From: an uncultured Clostridia bacterium | GTDB taxonomy: Bacteria; Bacillota; Clostridia; TANB77; CAG-508 | Assembly: GCA_934167305.1 (NCBI GenBank) | Contig: CAKPKQ010000020.1 | Coordinates: 1 to 22,829, forward strand | Direction of reading: 5' to 3' | Length of the DNA: 22,829 bases | Shown here: one piece after another, positions 6,996-16,191 of the stretch | How the letters are laid out: each line of letters begins with the position of its first letter | Position numbering within the stretch: the first letter of the stretch is position 1 | Translations under genes and position numbers: made by a program | Notes under the pieces: model-generated | Databases searched by the model: none | What the model was told of the DNA's origin: nothing | What the model saw: the letters and a program-made list of their open reading frames with translations, nothing else

Positions 6996-7724
6996 CTATT
7001 TTTCATTTCTTACATATTTATAATTAATTACACCTGTATATTTTTCAACTGTTAAATCGTCTAGTTGATTAACTTCAACAATAACTCCTGCTTCGTCTAG
7101 AATGTATAAGTATCCACCAATCATTGTAAGTGAACCATATAAAAGTCCTTGTGAACCAATTGCCTTAATTGTAAATGGTGAGCTAACTTTTTGTCCATTT
7201 ATTTTTATTACATTTCCCTCACAGGTTATTGCAGTTGTTTGAATAATTCTTTGTCCATTTATTGATATTGCCTCTGCGCCAGCATTATTTAGTGCATTTA
7301 TTACCTCTATTAAATCATCATAATGAACAAGTTGAGCGCTTAAGTCAAATGCTTCGTTTCCATTTTTTAATATTCCTGTATTGTTGTCTGCGAGTTTAAT
7401 TTGTATGCCTTCTCCTTTAACTTCATATAATCCAAGTAGCATATTATTTTGCTTTATTTCTTCTTGTTTTGCTAATGATTTCGTGTCATTTTGAGTTGCT
7501 TGTTTTCTAACATCTTCTAGCTCTTTCGTAGAATATGTAAGCTCTGCATATGCATTATCATATTTTTCTTTCCATTTCAAGACCTCATCTCTTAACCCAT
7601 TTTCCTTAAGTGATTGTGACACTGTTGTCGTTGTATTTTCTATTGTTTTTAACTGAATGCATATTGCAACTGTAAGTATAAAGCACATTATTCCTAATGT
7701 TATAGATATTTGTTTTTTATTCAT
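6996..7724 (-). CDS. DUF881 membrane-anchored protein (YlxW-like)
   Basis: This is a tandem paralogue of the next gene: an N-terminal transmembrane helix ('ITLGIMCFILTVAICIQL', residues 7-24), a coiled coil (about 35-90), and DUF881 with 'GEGIQIKLADN', 'VINALNNAGAEAISINGQRI' and 'NGQKVSSPFTIKAIGSQG'. It has 242 residues. The ATG has GGGAGG upstream and lies 10 bases after the ftsQ stop. Its stop is immediately before the start of the second copy. The place in the divisome cluster suggests an envelope or division role, but no biochemical function is known. Confidence 0.88.
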   Translation of the reverse strand: MNKKQISITLGIMCFILTVAICIQLKTIENTTTTVSQSLKENGLRDEVLKWKEKYDNAYAELTYSTKELEDVRKQATQNDTKSLAKQEEIKQNNMLLGLYEVKGEGIQIKLADNNTGILKNGNEAFDLSAQLVHYDDLIEVINALNNAGAEAISINGQRIIQTTAITCEGNVIKINGQKVSSPFTIKAIGSQGLLYGSLTMIGGYLYILDEAGVIVEVNQLDDLTVEKYTGVINYKYVRNEK

Positions 7725-7734
7725 CCTTTCCTCC

Positions 7735-8763
7735 CTATACTTTTTTCCTAAATATTGCTCCTTTATTATTCAAATTAGTATTTACTAATATTTCCCCTTC
7801 TATATTTTTGTTTTGTTCTAAAATGCTTTTTATATAAAGCATCTTGGTACTTAAGTTTGATGTATCTCCTACGTGAACCGTTTTATTTTCTTCCTTCAAT
7901 TCTAATACATAATCCTGTTTATCTGATATGTTTATTTTTGTTACTAGGCTGGCAATCTCATTACTTTCAGCCGATTTCATTATTTGCAATACATCATCTA
8001 ATTTTTGAAGATCCTCTATACATAGTCTTTTTCCTGTTTGTATATCTTCCTCTTTTGTTAAATACCCTGTTATTATTGGAAGATTTAAATTATTCTTTGA
8101 TATTTCAAGAAAATATCCTTGATTGTTTATATATGCATATGCGTTTGCAAAAGTTATAACATATGATGGCGTTCTTTCTTCTATTGTAATAGTTACTTTG
8201 TTTGGAAGTTCCCTTTTTATTTTTACATTTTCAACATAAGCATTTTTCTTTATATTTTTTTCAACATTACTTTTTATAATTTTAAAAATATTTTCATCTA
8301 GTTGTATTTGTGACAAGCTTATAATTTCTTCATTAGTTAATTTTTGATTTCCACTTGTAGTAATTTCCTTTATGTTAAAAAACGGTGATAAAAGAAAATA
8401 TATTCCCCCACCTATTATTAAAAATACAAGAGTTGTCCATTTTATCAGTCTAAAAACTTTTTTTCTTTTTTTCATAGCAATTTCTTGTTTTTTGGTTAGC
8501 TTTTTGTTTTTAGGCTTTACATTTTTCTTTCTAGGTTTTATTTCATCATCTTCAATTCCTAATTTCAGTTCTATTTCGTCATTATTTTTTTTCTTAGATG
8601 ATTTCGTTTTAGTTGTTTTTTTATAATTTTTCTTTTTGTTATTCCTTTTTTCCTTCTTTTTTTCTGGCTCAGGTAAAGTTTTAATTCCAATAATTATTTC
8701 ATTATCTACATCAAAGGTATCTTTTTGCGTTTTTTTTGAATTTTTATTTGTTTTTTTTGCCAT
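7735..8763 (-). CDS. ftsQ: Cell division protein FtsQ/DivIB
   Basis: This bitopic divisome protein binds FtsB/DivIC and FtsL. A very basic, lysine-rich cytoplasmic region of about 105 residues leads to one transmembrane helix ('WTTLVFLIIGGGIYFLL', about 108-124). The POTRA domain follows ('FNIKEITTSGNQKLTNEEII...LDENIFKI', about 130-165), and then the FtsQ/DivIB beta domain ('VKIKRELPNKVTITIEERTPSYVI'). I chose ATG 8763 (342 residues) with AAGGTG upstream; an in-frame TTG at 8796 would add 11 residues. It is the first gene of the division operon. The upstream gap to murA holds a palindrome and a possible promoter. Confidence 0.92.
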   Translation of the reverse strand: MAKKTNKNSKKTQKDTFDVDNEIIIGIKTLPEPEKKKEKRNNKKKNYKKTTKTKSSKKKNNDEIELKLGIEDDEIKPRKKNVKPKNKKLTKKQEIAMKKRKKVFRLIKWTTLVFLIIGGGIYFLLSPFFNIKEITTSGNQKLTNEEIISLSQIQLDENIFKIIKSNVEKNIKKNAYVENVKIKRELPNKVTITIEERTPSYVITFANAYAYINNQGYFLEISKNNLNLPIITGYLTKEEDIQTGKRLCIEDLQKLDDVLQIMKSAESNEIASLVTKINISDKQDYVLELKEENKTVHVGDTSNLSTKMLYIKSILEQNKNIEGEILVNTNLNNKGAIFRKKV

Positions 8764-8822
8764 TCTTCTCTTCACCTTCTTTAACAACTCACTCAATTAA
8801 CCCAAATTTTGCACTTTAAAAG

Positions 8823-8849
8823 CACGTATAATATTCCATATTATACGTG
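8823..8849. repeat. Palindrome between murA and ftsQ
   Basis: Perfect 12-base arms, CACGTATAATAT (8823-8834) and ATATTATACGTG (8838-8849), surround a 3-base centre. On the minus strand a TATAAT (8845-8840) inside it has a weak -35 TTCAAA (8869-8864) 18 bases upstream. The element could therefore be an operator over the ftsQ promoter. Alternatively it is a weak murA terminator, although the T tract after it is short (CTTTT). Confidence 0.55.
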
Positions 8850-8900
8850 TATATTTTATCATATTTGAATATAATAAATCTAGTCCCTTTTGTAATATTT

Positions 8901-10154
8901 TTAATCTTTTTGTATAGTAATTTTTGCTCCCAAACTATTTAATTTTTGATCCAAGTTTTCATATCCTCTTAATATATATTCTATGTTAGTTACCGTAGTG
9001 CTTCCCTTTGCCGATAGTCCTGCCAACATCATGCATGCTCCACCTCTTAGGTCTGTACTTTTAACTGTTGCTCCTGACAGTTTTCTTACTCCTTTTATAA
9101 CCGCTGTTTTACCTTCTGTAGTAATTTTAGCTCCCATTTTGTTGAGTTCTGCAGTGTATCTATACCTATTTTCAAATATGTTTTCAACAATTACTGAAGT
9201 TCCCTTAGCCATAGTTAATGTACTAGCAAATATCGATTGCATATCTGTTGGGAACCCTGGATATGGCATTGTTTTTATATTAACTGCTTTTAGTTTTTTA
9301 GGTGAATGTAAATATATTTTGTTTTTTTCAACTTCTATATTACATCCCGCTTCTTCAAGTTTATTTAAAATAGGAGTAATATGCTCAGGTGTTCTATAGT
9401 TAATACAAATATTTCCACCCGTAATTGCTCCTGCACATAGTAAAGTTCCTGCTTCGATTCTATCTTGCATAACTTTGTATCCAATATCTTTTAATTTTTG
9501 TATTCCCGTAATTTTTACAATGTTTGTTCCAGCGCCTGTGATTTTAGCTCCCATTTTATTTAAACATTTTGCCAAATCTACAATTTCTGGTTCCATAGCT
9601 GCATTTGTTATTTGTGTTGTTCCTTCTGCATATATTGAAGCAAGTATAATATTTTCAGTCGCTCCCACACTTGGAAAATCCAAGTCAATATTTGCTCCTA
9701 TTATTCTATCAGCTTTACATATAATAAAACCAGAATCCTCAACAATATTTACTCCTAATTTTTTAAACGCTGATAAATGTAAATCTATTGGTCTTGCACC
9801 TATATCACATCCTCCTGGATAAGAAAATTTTGCTTCTTTAAATCTACCAAGTATTGCTCCTGCAAGTACAACTGTAGACCTCATTTGGCTCATTAAATGT
9901 TCAGGAATTTCCCTTTTACTGATTTTTTTACTATTTATTTCTATTTTTCCTTTGTTCTTTTTAATTTTGCATCCTAAATATTTCAATATCTCTAATGTAA
10001 TTTGTGTATCATGTATATTTGGAACATTATACAACCTTGTAATTCCTGGATTTAATATGCTGGCTGCTATAATTGGTAAAGAGGCATTCTTCGAGCCTGA
10101 TACTGTAACTTCTCCTTCTAACTTTTTGCCTCCTTCTATTATGTAACTAGACAT
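8901..10154 (-). CDS. murA: UDP-N-acetylglucosamine 1-carboxyvinyltransferase MurA
   Basis: MurA catalyses the first committed step of peptidoglycan synthesis, transferring enolpyruvyl from PEP to UDP-GlcNAc in the cytoplasm. The N-terminus 'VTVSGSKNASLPI' carries the conserved Lys-Asn (residues 22-23). The catalytic cysteine is Cys116 in 'FSYPGGCDIGARPIDLHL', the position hit by fosfomycin. The loop 'GYPGFPTDMQS' and the C-terminal 'DLRGGACMMLAGLSAKG' are intact. I chose ATG 10154 (417 residues) with AAAGG nine bases upstream; the GTG at 10163 overlaps the ribosome site. It lies directly upstream of the division operon, so wall precursor supply and division genes are adjacent. Confidence 0.96.
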   Translation of the reverse strand: MSSYIIEGGKKLEGEVTVSGSKNASLPIIAASILNPGITRLYNVPNIHDTQITLEILKYLGCKIKKNKGKIEINSKKISKREIPEHLMSQMRSTVVLAGAILGRFKEAKFSYPGGCDIGARPIDLHLSAFKKLGVNIVEDSGFIICKADRIIGANIDLDFPSVGATENIILASIYAEGTTQITNAAMEPEIVDLAKCLNKMGAKITGAGTNIVKITGIQKLKDIGYKVMQDRIEAGTLLCAGAITGGNICINYRTPEHITPILNKLEEAGCNIEVEKNKIYLHSPKKLKAVNIKTMPYPGFPTDMQSIFASTLTMAKGTSVIVENIFENRYRYTAELNKMGAKITTEGKTAVIKGVRKLSGATVKSTDLRGGACMMLAGLSAKGSTTVTNIEYILRGYENLDQKLNSLGAKITIQKD

Positions 10155-10186
10155 TTTATTCACCCTTTCTATTTTATTTTTGCTAT

Positions 10187-10216
10187 ATATTATGTCTAGT
10201 TTGCATAAAGTGTGAA
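10187..10216 (-). promoter_or_regulatory. Probable promoter of murA
   Basis: On the minus strand, TTCACA (10216-10211), 18 bases and TAATAT (10192-10187) lie just past the topB terminator and about 35 bases before the murA start. The consensus match is reasonable and the position is right. Confidence 0.45.
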
Positions 10217-10226
10217 TATTGAAAAA

Positions 10227-10253
10227 AGAGAACCCTGTATTTCAAAGTTCTCT
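10227..10253 (-). terminator. Terminator overlapping the topB stop codon
   Basis: AGAGAAC (10227-10233) pairs with GTTCTCT (10247-10253), giving a 7-base stem and 13-base loop. On the minus strand it is followed by TTTTTC. The stem includes part of the topB stop codon. Confidence 0.65.
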
Positions 10254-12177
10254 ATCTTCTTACTACTAATTTATCGATTTTACTATTTATGTATGCTTCT
10301 AATTTTGTCATAAATTCATTTGGTTCAATTTGTTTACTTGATACCATTTCAAGTCCTTTTTCCCAACTTGCAGTTAATTTTGGGTTTAACATATCTGGCA
10401 TAGACATAAACACTACGTCATATATTTTTTCTCCCTTTTCAGTAGGTGTTATGATTTGTGTTTTAGTATTTATTGCAATATATCCTATTCTTTCTAGTTT
10501 TTTCATAATCTCTGCCCTTGTTGCACTAGTGCCAATTCCTGCTCCCTTAATCTGCTCTCTTAATTCTTCCTCTTCTATTAGTTTTCCTGCATTTTCCATT
10601 GCAAGTATCATTGATCCCGAATTATACCTACTAGGTGGAGAAGTTTCCGAAGTTTTAGTTTCATAATTTAATACGCCTATTTCTTCTCCTTTTTTTAAGT
10701 TTCTCAATACTTCCAAATTATTTTGCTCATCCGGCTGTTCATCAGAACTTTCTTTTTTTGTATCATTTTTAGCCACTTCTAAATAGCCTAATTTTTCACA
10801 TACTCTTCCACTTGCTGAAAACTGCTCATTTTCGACTTCTATTGTAACAGATATTTTGCTATATTCAGCAGGTGGATAAAATATACTCAAAAATCTTTTT
10901 ACTATTAGTTTATACATTTGTTTTTGCAAATCTGGCAAAGCATCATAGTTTTCAAATCCTTGCCCAGTTGGAATAATTGCATAGTGATCTGTTATTTTAC
11001 TATCATTTACATATTTTGTTTTTATCAGATCAGTAGAATATTTTTCATCTACCATCTTTTTAATATATCCTTGAATCTCTTCATCTTTAAATCCTTTTGC
11101 TATTCCATTTAGGTTTTTAGATATAACTTTTGCCACAGCTGTTGATAAAACTCTTGCATCTGTTCTTGGATATGTTACTAATTTTTTTTCATATAAATTT
11201 TGTATTATTTCTAATGTTTGATCTGGTTTTATTTTAAATCTTCTTGTCGACTCATTTTGTATTTCAGCTAAATTAAATAATAAAGGGGCATTTTCCTTTG
11301 TTTTGGATTTTTTTACTTCTGTTATTATTGCTTTCTTATCTTTTAATGACAAAATAAAATCTTTAGCTTCATTTTCTTTCTTAAAGCCATTTTCATTATA
11401 TAGTTTTGGTGATTCCCACATTCTTGATTTTTCTGTAACCTTCCACTCCGCATTAAAAGAAGATTTTTCTTCTCCAAAAGTTCCTATAACTCTATAATAT
11501 GGTGTCTTGACAAAATTTCTAATTTCTCTTTCTCTTTGCACAACCATTCCTAGCACACAAGTCATTACTCTTCCAACTGAAATCGATACCTTTTCTTCTC
11601 CAATATCTTTTGCCATTCTTCTACCATATATAATTGACAAAAGTCTTGAGAAGTTAATGCCTATTAAATAATCTTCTTTTGCTCTTAAGTATGCTGAATC
11701 ACACAAACTGTCATATTCTGATAAGTCCTTTGCTTCTTTTATTCCTCTGTTTATTTCTTCCTCTGTTTGTGAATCTATCCATACTCTTTTTCTTTGTTTA
11801 CCTGTTACGCCTACTTGATTTTCTACTAATCTATAAATATATTCACCTTCACGTCCAGAGTCAGTTGCAACATAAATACAGCCTACATCTTCTCTCTGAA
11901 GTAGGCTTTTTACTATGTTAAATTGTTTTTCAACACTTGGTATCACTTCATACTTATATTCTTTTGGCATAAATGGTAATGTATCCAATCTCCAAAATTT
12001 TAAATTTTCATCATATTTTTCTGGATAACTCATTGTTACTAAATGACCTACACACCAAGTAATAATCCATGTGTCTGATTCTATATAACCATCTTTTCTG
12101 TTTCCACCACATTTTAATACTTTTGCAAATTCAACAGCAACAGATGGTTTTTCTGTTATAAGCAGATTTTTTGTCAT
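10252..12177 (-). CDS. topB: DNA topoisomerase III, TopB
   Basis: This type IA topoisomerase relaxes and decatenates DNA through a 5'-phosphotyrosine. The N-terminal TOPRIM domain begins 'LLITEKPSVAVEFAKVL' (residues 5-21) and has the acidic metal site 'VATDSGREGEYIYRLV' (near 103-118), a TopB-type variant. The catalytic tyrosine is near residue 336 in 'VTYPRTDARVLS'. 'GIGTSATRAEIMKKLERIGYI' is the conserved C-terminal core motif. At 641 residues the core enzyme is complete without C-terminal zinc fingers, so it is TopB rather than TopA. GAGG lies upstream of the ATG. The upstream neighbour ends 46 bases before, so co-transcription is possible. Confidence 0.93.
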   Translation of the reverse strand: MTKNLLITEKPSVAVEFAKVLKCGGNRKDGYIESDTWIITWCVGHLVTMSYPEKYDENLKFWRLDTLPFMPKEYKYEVIPSVEKQFNIVKSLLQREDVGCIYVATDSGREGEYIYRLVENQVGVTGKQRKRVWIDSQTEEEINRGIKEAKDLSEYDSLCDSAYLRAKEDYLIGINFSRLLSIIYGRRMAKDIGEEKVSISVGRVMTCVLGMVVQREREIRNFVKTPYYRVIGTFGEEKSSFNAEWKVTEKSRMWESPKLYNENGFKKENEAKDFILSLKDKKAIITEVKKSKTKENAPLLFNLAEIQNESTRRFKIKPDQTLEIIQNLYEKKLVTYPRTDARVLSTAVAKVISKNLNGIAKGFKDEEIQGYIKKMVDEKYSTDLIKTKYVNDSKITDHYAIIPTGQGFENYDALPDLQKQMYKLIVKRFLSIFYPPAEYSKISVTIEVENEQFSASGRVCEKLGYLEVAKNDTKKESSDEQPDEQNNLEVLRNLKKGEEIGVLNYETKTSETSPPSRYNSGSMILAMENAGKLIEEEELREQIKGAGIGTSATRAEIMKKLERIGYIAINTKTQIITPTEKGEKIYDVVFMSMPDMLNPKLTASWEKGLEMVSSKQIEPNEFMTKLEAYINSKIDKLVVRR

Positions 12178-12223
12178 TCAACATTCCTCTCATCATTTTG
12201 AATTCCATATGCAAACGGTTTTA

Positions 12224-13066
12224 CTATTCATATAATACTATATCCATATCAGATGTATAATTATTATTTCCATATGCAAAAATTATATATAATTCTCCGT
12301 CTTCTCCTAAGTAAAAGTTTGAAACCTCTGCAATCTTATACATATCATCTGATATATTTCTGTTATATACGGTGTACCCTGACTTAACCAAAATTTGAGC
12401 TTCTTCTTGCGCTTTATTTACAACTTGATATATTTTGTTTTGGCAGTCACTTTGAATTATGTTTCGTTTTGTTAGCATATCAACTAATTCAATTTTTTCT
12501 CCTGTTTCAATATCATAGTTGTAAGTTTGAATAATTGTTCTTTGTGGATTCTCCCCTTGCTTAAAAGTTGATTCAATTGCTAATGATAATATATTTTCAT
12601 TTATGCTAGCTATATAATTTACATTGTATATTATTTTTTCACTGTATTTATTGTTCACAATATTTGAAGCCTCATTTGCAAAAATTGATTGAGTTGTTTT
12701 GTTAAATTCATTTACAACATTTCCTTTAATATTTATAACTGGCAAATGAATATCTACTTCATATTTTTCAGTCTGTTCTTGATAATTATATGCAAAATAA
12801 ACGATGTCTTTTGTTGTATCAATTTTTTGTATATTTGTTGGATCAAAATTTTCACTCACAACAAGTTTATTGTTAAATAAACCTTTGAACTGAGTTTTTA
12901 TTTCCTCTTGTGTTTTCTGTTTTTGGTCATCACTTGTTCCTATATTAGAATTTTGAATTGTATTATTTTCTCGCTTTCCTGTAAAAAACTGTGCATATAT
13001 GCCTGCTATTAATGCAAAAAAACAAAATACACCTATTAAAATGAAAATAATTTTTTGATTTTTCAT
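12224..13066 (-). CDS. Membrane-anchored DUF3298/RsiV-like protein
   Basis: This 280-residue protein has an N-terminal transmembrane or uncleaved signal helix ('IIFILIGVFCFFALIAGIYA', residues 5-24). A polar linker and an extracytoplasmic domain follow, the latter resembling the DUF4163/DUF3298 pair found in RsiV and PdaC. Recognisable parts are 'YEVDIHLPVINIKGNVVNEFN', 'NENILSLAIESTFKQG...IIQTYNYDIETGEKIELVDML' and 'FYLGEDGELYIIFAYG'. Related domains bind lysozyme (RsiV) or are attached to polysaccharide deacetylases. No anti-sigma helix bundle or deacetylase domain is present here, and no sigma factor is adjacent, so the role is unknown. AAAGGAGAGG precedes the ATG. Confidence 0.65.
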   Translation of the reverse strand: MKNQKIIFILIGVFCFFALIAGIYAQFFTGKRENNTIQNSNIGTSDDQKQKTQEEIKTQFKGLFNNKLVVSENFDPTNIQKIDTTKDIVYFAYNYQEQTEKYEVDIHLPVINIKGNVVNEFNKTTQSIFANEASNIVNNKYSEKIIYNVNYIASINENILSLAIESTFKQGENPQRTIIQTYNYDIETGEKIELVDMLTKRNIIQSDCQNKIYQVVNKAQEEAQILVKSGYTVYNRNISDDMYKIAEVSNFYLGEDGELYIIFAYGNNNYTSDMDIVLYE

Positions 13067-13183
13067 ACTTGCCTCTCCTTTCTTTTATATTAACTCATTT
13101 CGTAATAAAAAGCTAGTATTTTTTTAAAGTTTTTTATTGCATAATAAACACGTTTAATTTATTGAATTTTCAAGCTCTTTTCA

Positions 13184-13212
13184 TTGACTTATTTAGCAAT
13201 TTAATGTATTAT
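13184..13212 (+). promoter_or_regulatory. Promoter of the Clp ATPase-pgsA operon
   Basis: TTGACT (13184-13189), 17 bases and TATTAT (13207-13212) form a good sigma-A promoter. Transcription would begin near 13219, downstream of the upstream in-frame ATGs (13162, 13204), which supports the later start at 13261. I looked for CtsR (GGTCAAA direct repeats) and CIRCE elements here and found none. Confidence 0.65.
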
Positions 13213-13260
13213 ATATTGTGTAATTTTAGACATAAAAGAAATGGAGATAATATAAAACAT

Positions 13261-15576
13261 ATGGAATTATGCTCAATATGTGGGAAAAATCCTGCAGTTA
13301 TATTTTTAAACCAAAAGGATGCTGAAGGCAAATCAGTATCTAAGGGTTACTGTCTTGAATGTGCTCAAAAGCAAGGAATTAACCCTTTGAAAAATTTAAG
13401 TGAAAAAGACATGAATAACATGACCAAACAAATTGAAAATATAGTAAGCAACCTTGCAGAAAACATGGACTTAGATTCTTTTTCAGAACAATTAGATGAT
13501 ATGGATCCCGAAGAATTAGAAAAAATGGAACAAGGTACTCCAATTTTTGGAGCCGCAATTCCTCTTGGCTCAATTTTTTCAAATATGTTTGGAGAAAACC
13601 AAGATAGTTCAAATAATTCTTCTAATGAAAAGAAAAAAGTTAAAGTAGAAAAGAAAAAAGATAAACGTAAAAAAGCTTTAGAGACCTATGGAACTAATTT
13701 AACTCAAAAAGCTAAAAATGGCCAACTAGATATGGTTATTGGTAGAGACAAAGAAATACAAAGAATGACTCAAATACTAAATCGTCGTAGTAAAAATAAT
13801 CCTTGTTTGATTGGTGAACCTGGTGTTGGCAAAACTGCAATTGCTCAAGGTTTAGCAATTAGAATTGCAAATGGAAAAGTACCTGCAAAATTATTAAATA
13901 AAGAAGTATATTTGTTAGATATGACAGCAATAATAGCTGGTACTCAATTTAGAGGTCAATTTGAAGCGCGTATGAAATCTATTATTGAAGAATGTAAATC
14001 TTTGGGCAACATTATTTTAGTAATAGATGAAATTCATAATATTATTGGTGCAGGTGATGCTGAACATTCTATGAATGCTGCAAATATTTTAAAGCCTTCA
14101 CTTTCTAATGGTGAAATTCAATTAATTGGTACAACTACTCTAAAAGAATATCGTAAATATATTGAAAAAGATAGTGCATTAGAGAGAAGATTTCAACCTG
14201 TCATTGTTGAAGAACCTTCTATTACTGATTCAATTGGAATTCTTGAAGGTATAAAAAAATATTATGAAGATTATCATAAAGTTAAAATTTCAAATGATGT
14301 TATAAAACAAGCTGTTATAATGTCTGAAAAATACATTCATGATAGATTTTTACCTGACAAAGCAATTGATATTCTTGATGAAGCTTGCTCAAGAATTAAT
14401 TTAAATAATAAAGAACTATATCAACTTGAAATATTAAAAGGCCAATTAAAATCTGTCCAAGAGGAAAAAGAAGAAGCTGCTCTTGCAGATTCAACAGAAG
14501 ATTATAAGAAAGCTGCTGAGTTAAAAGCAAAAGAATGTAGTTTAATAGAACAAATTGATAGTCTAAATGAAAAAATGAAACTAAAAAATTTAACTGTTCA
14601 AGATATTGCTGAAGTTATTGAAAGTTGGACAAAAATTCCAGTCAAAAAGATTACGGAAGCTGAGACTCAAAAACTTTTAAATTTAGAATCAAATTTGCAT
14701 AAAAGAGTCATTGGTCAAGATGAAGCTGTCGAGGCTGTTTCAAGAGCTATAAGACGTAATCGTGCAGGTTTAAAAAGTACCAAAAGGCCACCATCATTTA
14801 TATTTGTTGGACCAACTGGTGTTGGTAAAACCGAACTTGCAAAATCACTTGCTTATGAAATGTTTGGAAATGAAAATTCAATTATTCGTATTGATATGTC
14901 AGAATATATGGAAAGTCACTCAACTTCAAAATTAATTGGCTCTCCTCCTGGTTATGTAGGTTATGATGATGCAGGTCAATTAACAGAAAAAGTAAAACGT
15001 AATCCATACTCTATAGTACTATTAGATGAAATTGAAAAAGCTCATCCAGATGTATTTAATATTTTATTACAAGTCTTAGATGATGGACGTTTAACAGACA
15101 GTCAAGGCAATACCGTAAGTTTTGAAAATACTATAATAATAATGACATCAAATGCTGGTTCTAATCAAAACATAAATTCAATTGGTTTTGGTGGATCTCA
15201 AGTAAATCAAAATAAAATTATGGATAGTTTAAAAGAAACTTTCAGACCAGAATTTTTAAACCGTGTAGATGAAATTGTAATATTTAAGCAATTAAATCAA
15301 GAACAATTACTACAAATTGTTGATTTAATGCTTGATGATACAAAAAAAGTATTAGCTGACAAAGATATTACATTAGTCATTTCGGATGATGCAAAAAAAT
15401 TCTTATTAGAAAAAGGAACAGATATAAAATATGGGGCTAGACCTTTAAGAAGAGCAATCCAAAGATATTTGGAAGATGAACTTTCAGATATGATATTACG
15501 CTCAGATTTATCAAACGGTAATAAAGTTCTAGTTTCTCTTGAAGAAAGTAATTTAAAATTTAAAGTTGAAAAATAG
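13261..15576 (+). CDS. ATP-dependent Clp unfoldase, ClpE/ClpC type, with N-terminal zinc finger
   Basis: This Hsp100 AAA+ unfoldase is a likely partner of ClpP in protein quality control. The N-terminus is not the ClpN double repeat but a four-cysteine zinc finger (Cys4, Cys7, Cys31, Cys34 in 'LCSICGK...YCLEC'), as in ClpE and McsA. An acidic and then lysine-rich linker follows. The first AAA domain has Walker A 'GEPGVGKT' (about 185-192). A short middle region has a UVR-like 'DYKKAAELKAKECSLIEQI' (about 413-431). The second AAA domain has Walker A 'GPTGVGKT' (517-524), sensor and 'LNRVDEI'. 'IGFGG' near 642 is the ClpP-binding loop. The length is 771 residues from ATG 13261. GGAG is 14 bases upstream, a rather long spacing. 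The pgsA ribosome site overlaps the stop. Confidence 0.88.
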   Translation: MELCSICGKNPAVIFLNQKDAEGKSVSKGYCLECAQKQGINPLKNLSEKDMNNMTKQIENIVSNLAENMDLDSFSEQLDDMDPEELEKMEQGTPIFGAAIPLGSIFSNMFGENQDSSNNSSNEKKKVKVEKKKDKRKKALETYGTNLTQKAKNGQLDMVIGRDKEIQRMTQILNRRSKNNPCLIGEPGVGKTAIAQGLAIRIANGKVPAKLLNKEVYLLDMTAIIAGTQFRGQFEARMKSIIEECKSLGNIILVIDEIHNIIGAGDAEHSMNAANILKPSLSNGEIQLIGTTTLKEYRKYIEKDSALERRFQPVIVEEPSITDSIGILEGIKKYYEDYHKVKISNDVIKQAVIMSEKYIHDRFLPDKAIDILDEACSRINLNNKELYQLEILKGQLKSVQEEKEEAALADSTEDYKKAAELKAKECSLIEQIDSLNEKMKLKNLTVQDIAEVIESWTKIPVKKITEAETQKLLNLESNLHKRVIGQDEAVEAVSRAIRRNRAGLKSTKRPPSFIFVGPTGVGKTELAKSLAYEMFGNENSIIRIDMSEYMESHSTSKLIGSPPGYVGYDDAGQLTEKVKRNPYSIVLLDEIEKAHPDVFNILLQVLDDGRLTDSQGNTVSFENTIIIMTSNAGSNQNINSIGFGGSQVNQNKIMDSLKETFRPEFLNRVDEIVIFKQLNQEQLLQIVDLMLDDTKKVLADKDITLVISDDAKKFLLEKGTDIKYGARPLRRAIQRYLEDELSDMILRSDLSNGNKVLVSLEESNLKFKVEK

Positions 15577-15587
15577 GAGATATTTTT

Positions 15588-16178
15588 ATGGCAAAGCATA
15601 TACCCAATATATTAACTGTAGCAAGATTCTTTTTAATACCATTTATAATTTATTTTATAGTTAAAGAGCAATATATTACAGCATTGATACTTTTAACTAT
15701 ATCTGGTTTAACAGATATATTAGATGGATGGATTGCACGAAAGTTTAACTTTATAACCAATTTCGGAAAACTTATAGATCCTTTAGCAGACAAAGCTACT
15801 CAATTGGCTGTACTTTTAACAATCACCTTTAAAGGTGTTATTCCTTTTTGGATTATCATTGTAGTAGCCTTAAAAGAAGCAGCAATGATAGCTGGGGCAT
15901 CTTTCCTTTATGGAAAGGAATTAGTAGTTTCAAGTAGATGGTTTGGAAAGCTTGCAACAGTATTGTTTTATATAGCGATTGTGTGTTCTTTTATAATCAC
16001 ATATTGGAACAAAATAGCAAGTGTACCTTCAAACTCAATATCTCCCTTACCACACTTTGATATGTGGATTTACTATTTAGCATTAGCAGCTACAATATTT
16101 TCTCTTGTTATGTATTATATTACATTTTATAAACAAGGCTATCTAAAAAAAGAAAACCTAAAAATAGATGAGAAATAA
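15588..16178 (+). CDS. pgsA: CDP-diacylglycerol-glycerol-3-phosphate 3-phosphatidyltransferase
   Basis: PgsA makes phosphatidylglycerol phosphate from CDP-diacylglycerol and glycerol-3-phosphate, the committed step to anionic phospholipids. The CDP-alcohol phosphotransferase motif is complete: 'DILDGWIARKF' followed by 'GKLIDPLADK' (about residues 44-71), with the metal-binding aspartates in order. The 196-residue length and several membrane helices are typical. 'IPNILTVARFFLIPFIIY' at the start is the family's N-terminal signature. It starts 11 bases after the Clp gene, whose stop overlaps its ribosome site (TAGGAG), so the two form one operon. The stop lies in the loop of the shared terminator. 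Confidence 0.95.
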   Translation: MAKHIPNILTVARFFLIPFIIYFIVKEQYITALILLTISGLTDILDGWIARKFNFITNFGKLIDPLADKATQLAVLLTITFKGVIPFWIIIVVALKEAAMIAGASFLYGKELVVSSRWFGKLATVLFYIAIVCSFIITYWNKIASVPSNSISPLPHFDMWIYYLALAATIFSLVMYYITFYKQGYLKKENLKIDEK

Positions 16179-16191
16179 TCTCATCTATTTT
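16161..16191. terminator. Bidirectional terminator between pgsA and the BofC-like gene
   Basis: A perfect 12-base stem (16161-16172 with 16180-16191) and 7-base loop are flanked by A and T runs on both sides. It overlaps the last codons and stop of pgsA and abuts the stop of the converging gene, which ends at 16192. It can thus serve both. Confidence 0.8.

Noticed and set aside
13162..13260. Longer N-terminus for the Clp ATPase from ATG 13162
   Set aside because: It would begin before the predicted promoter and transcription start, adds a hydrophobic stretch not typical of the family, and lacks a ribosome site.
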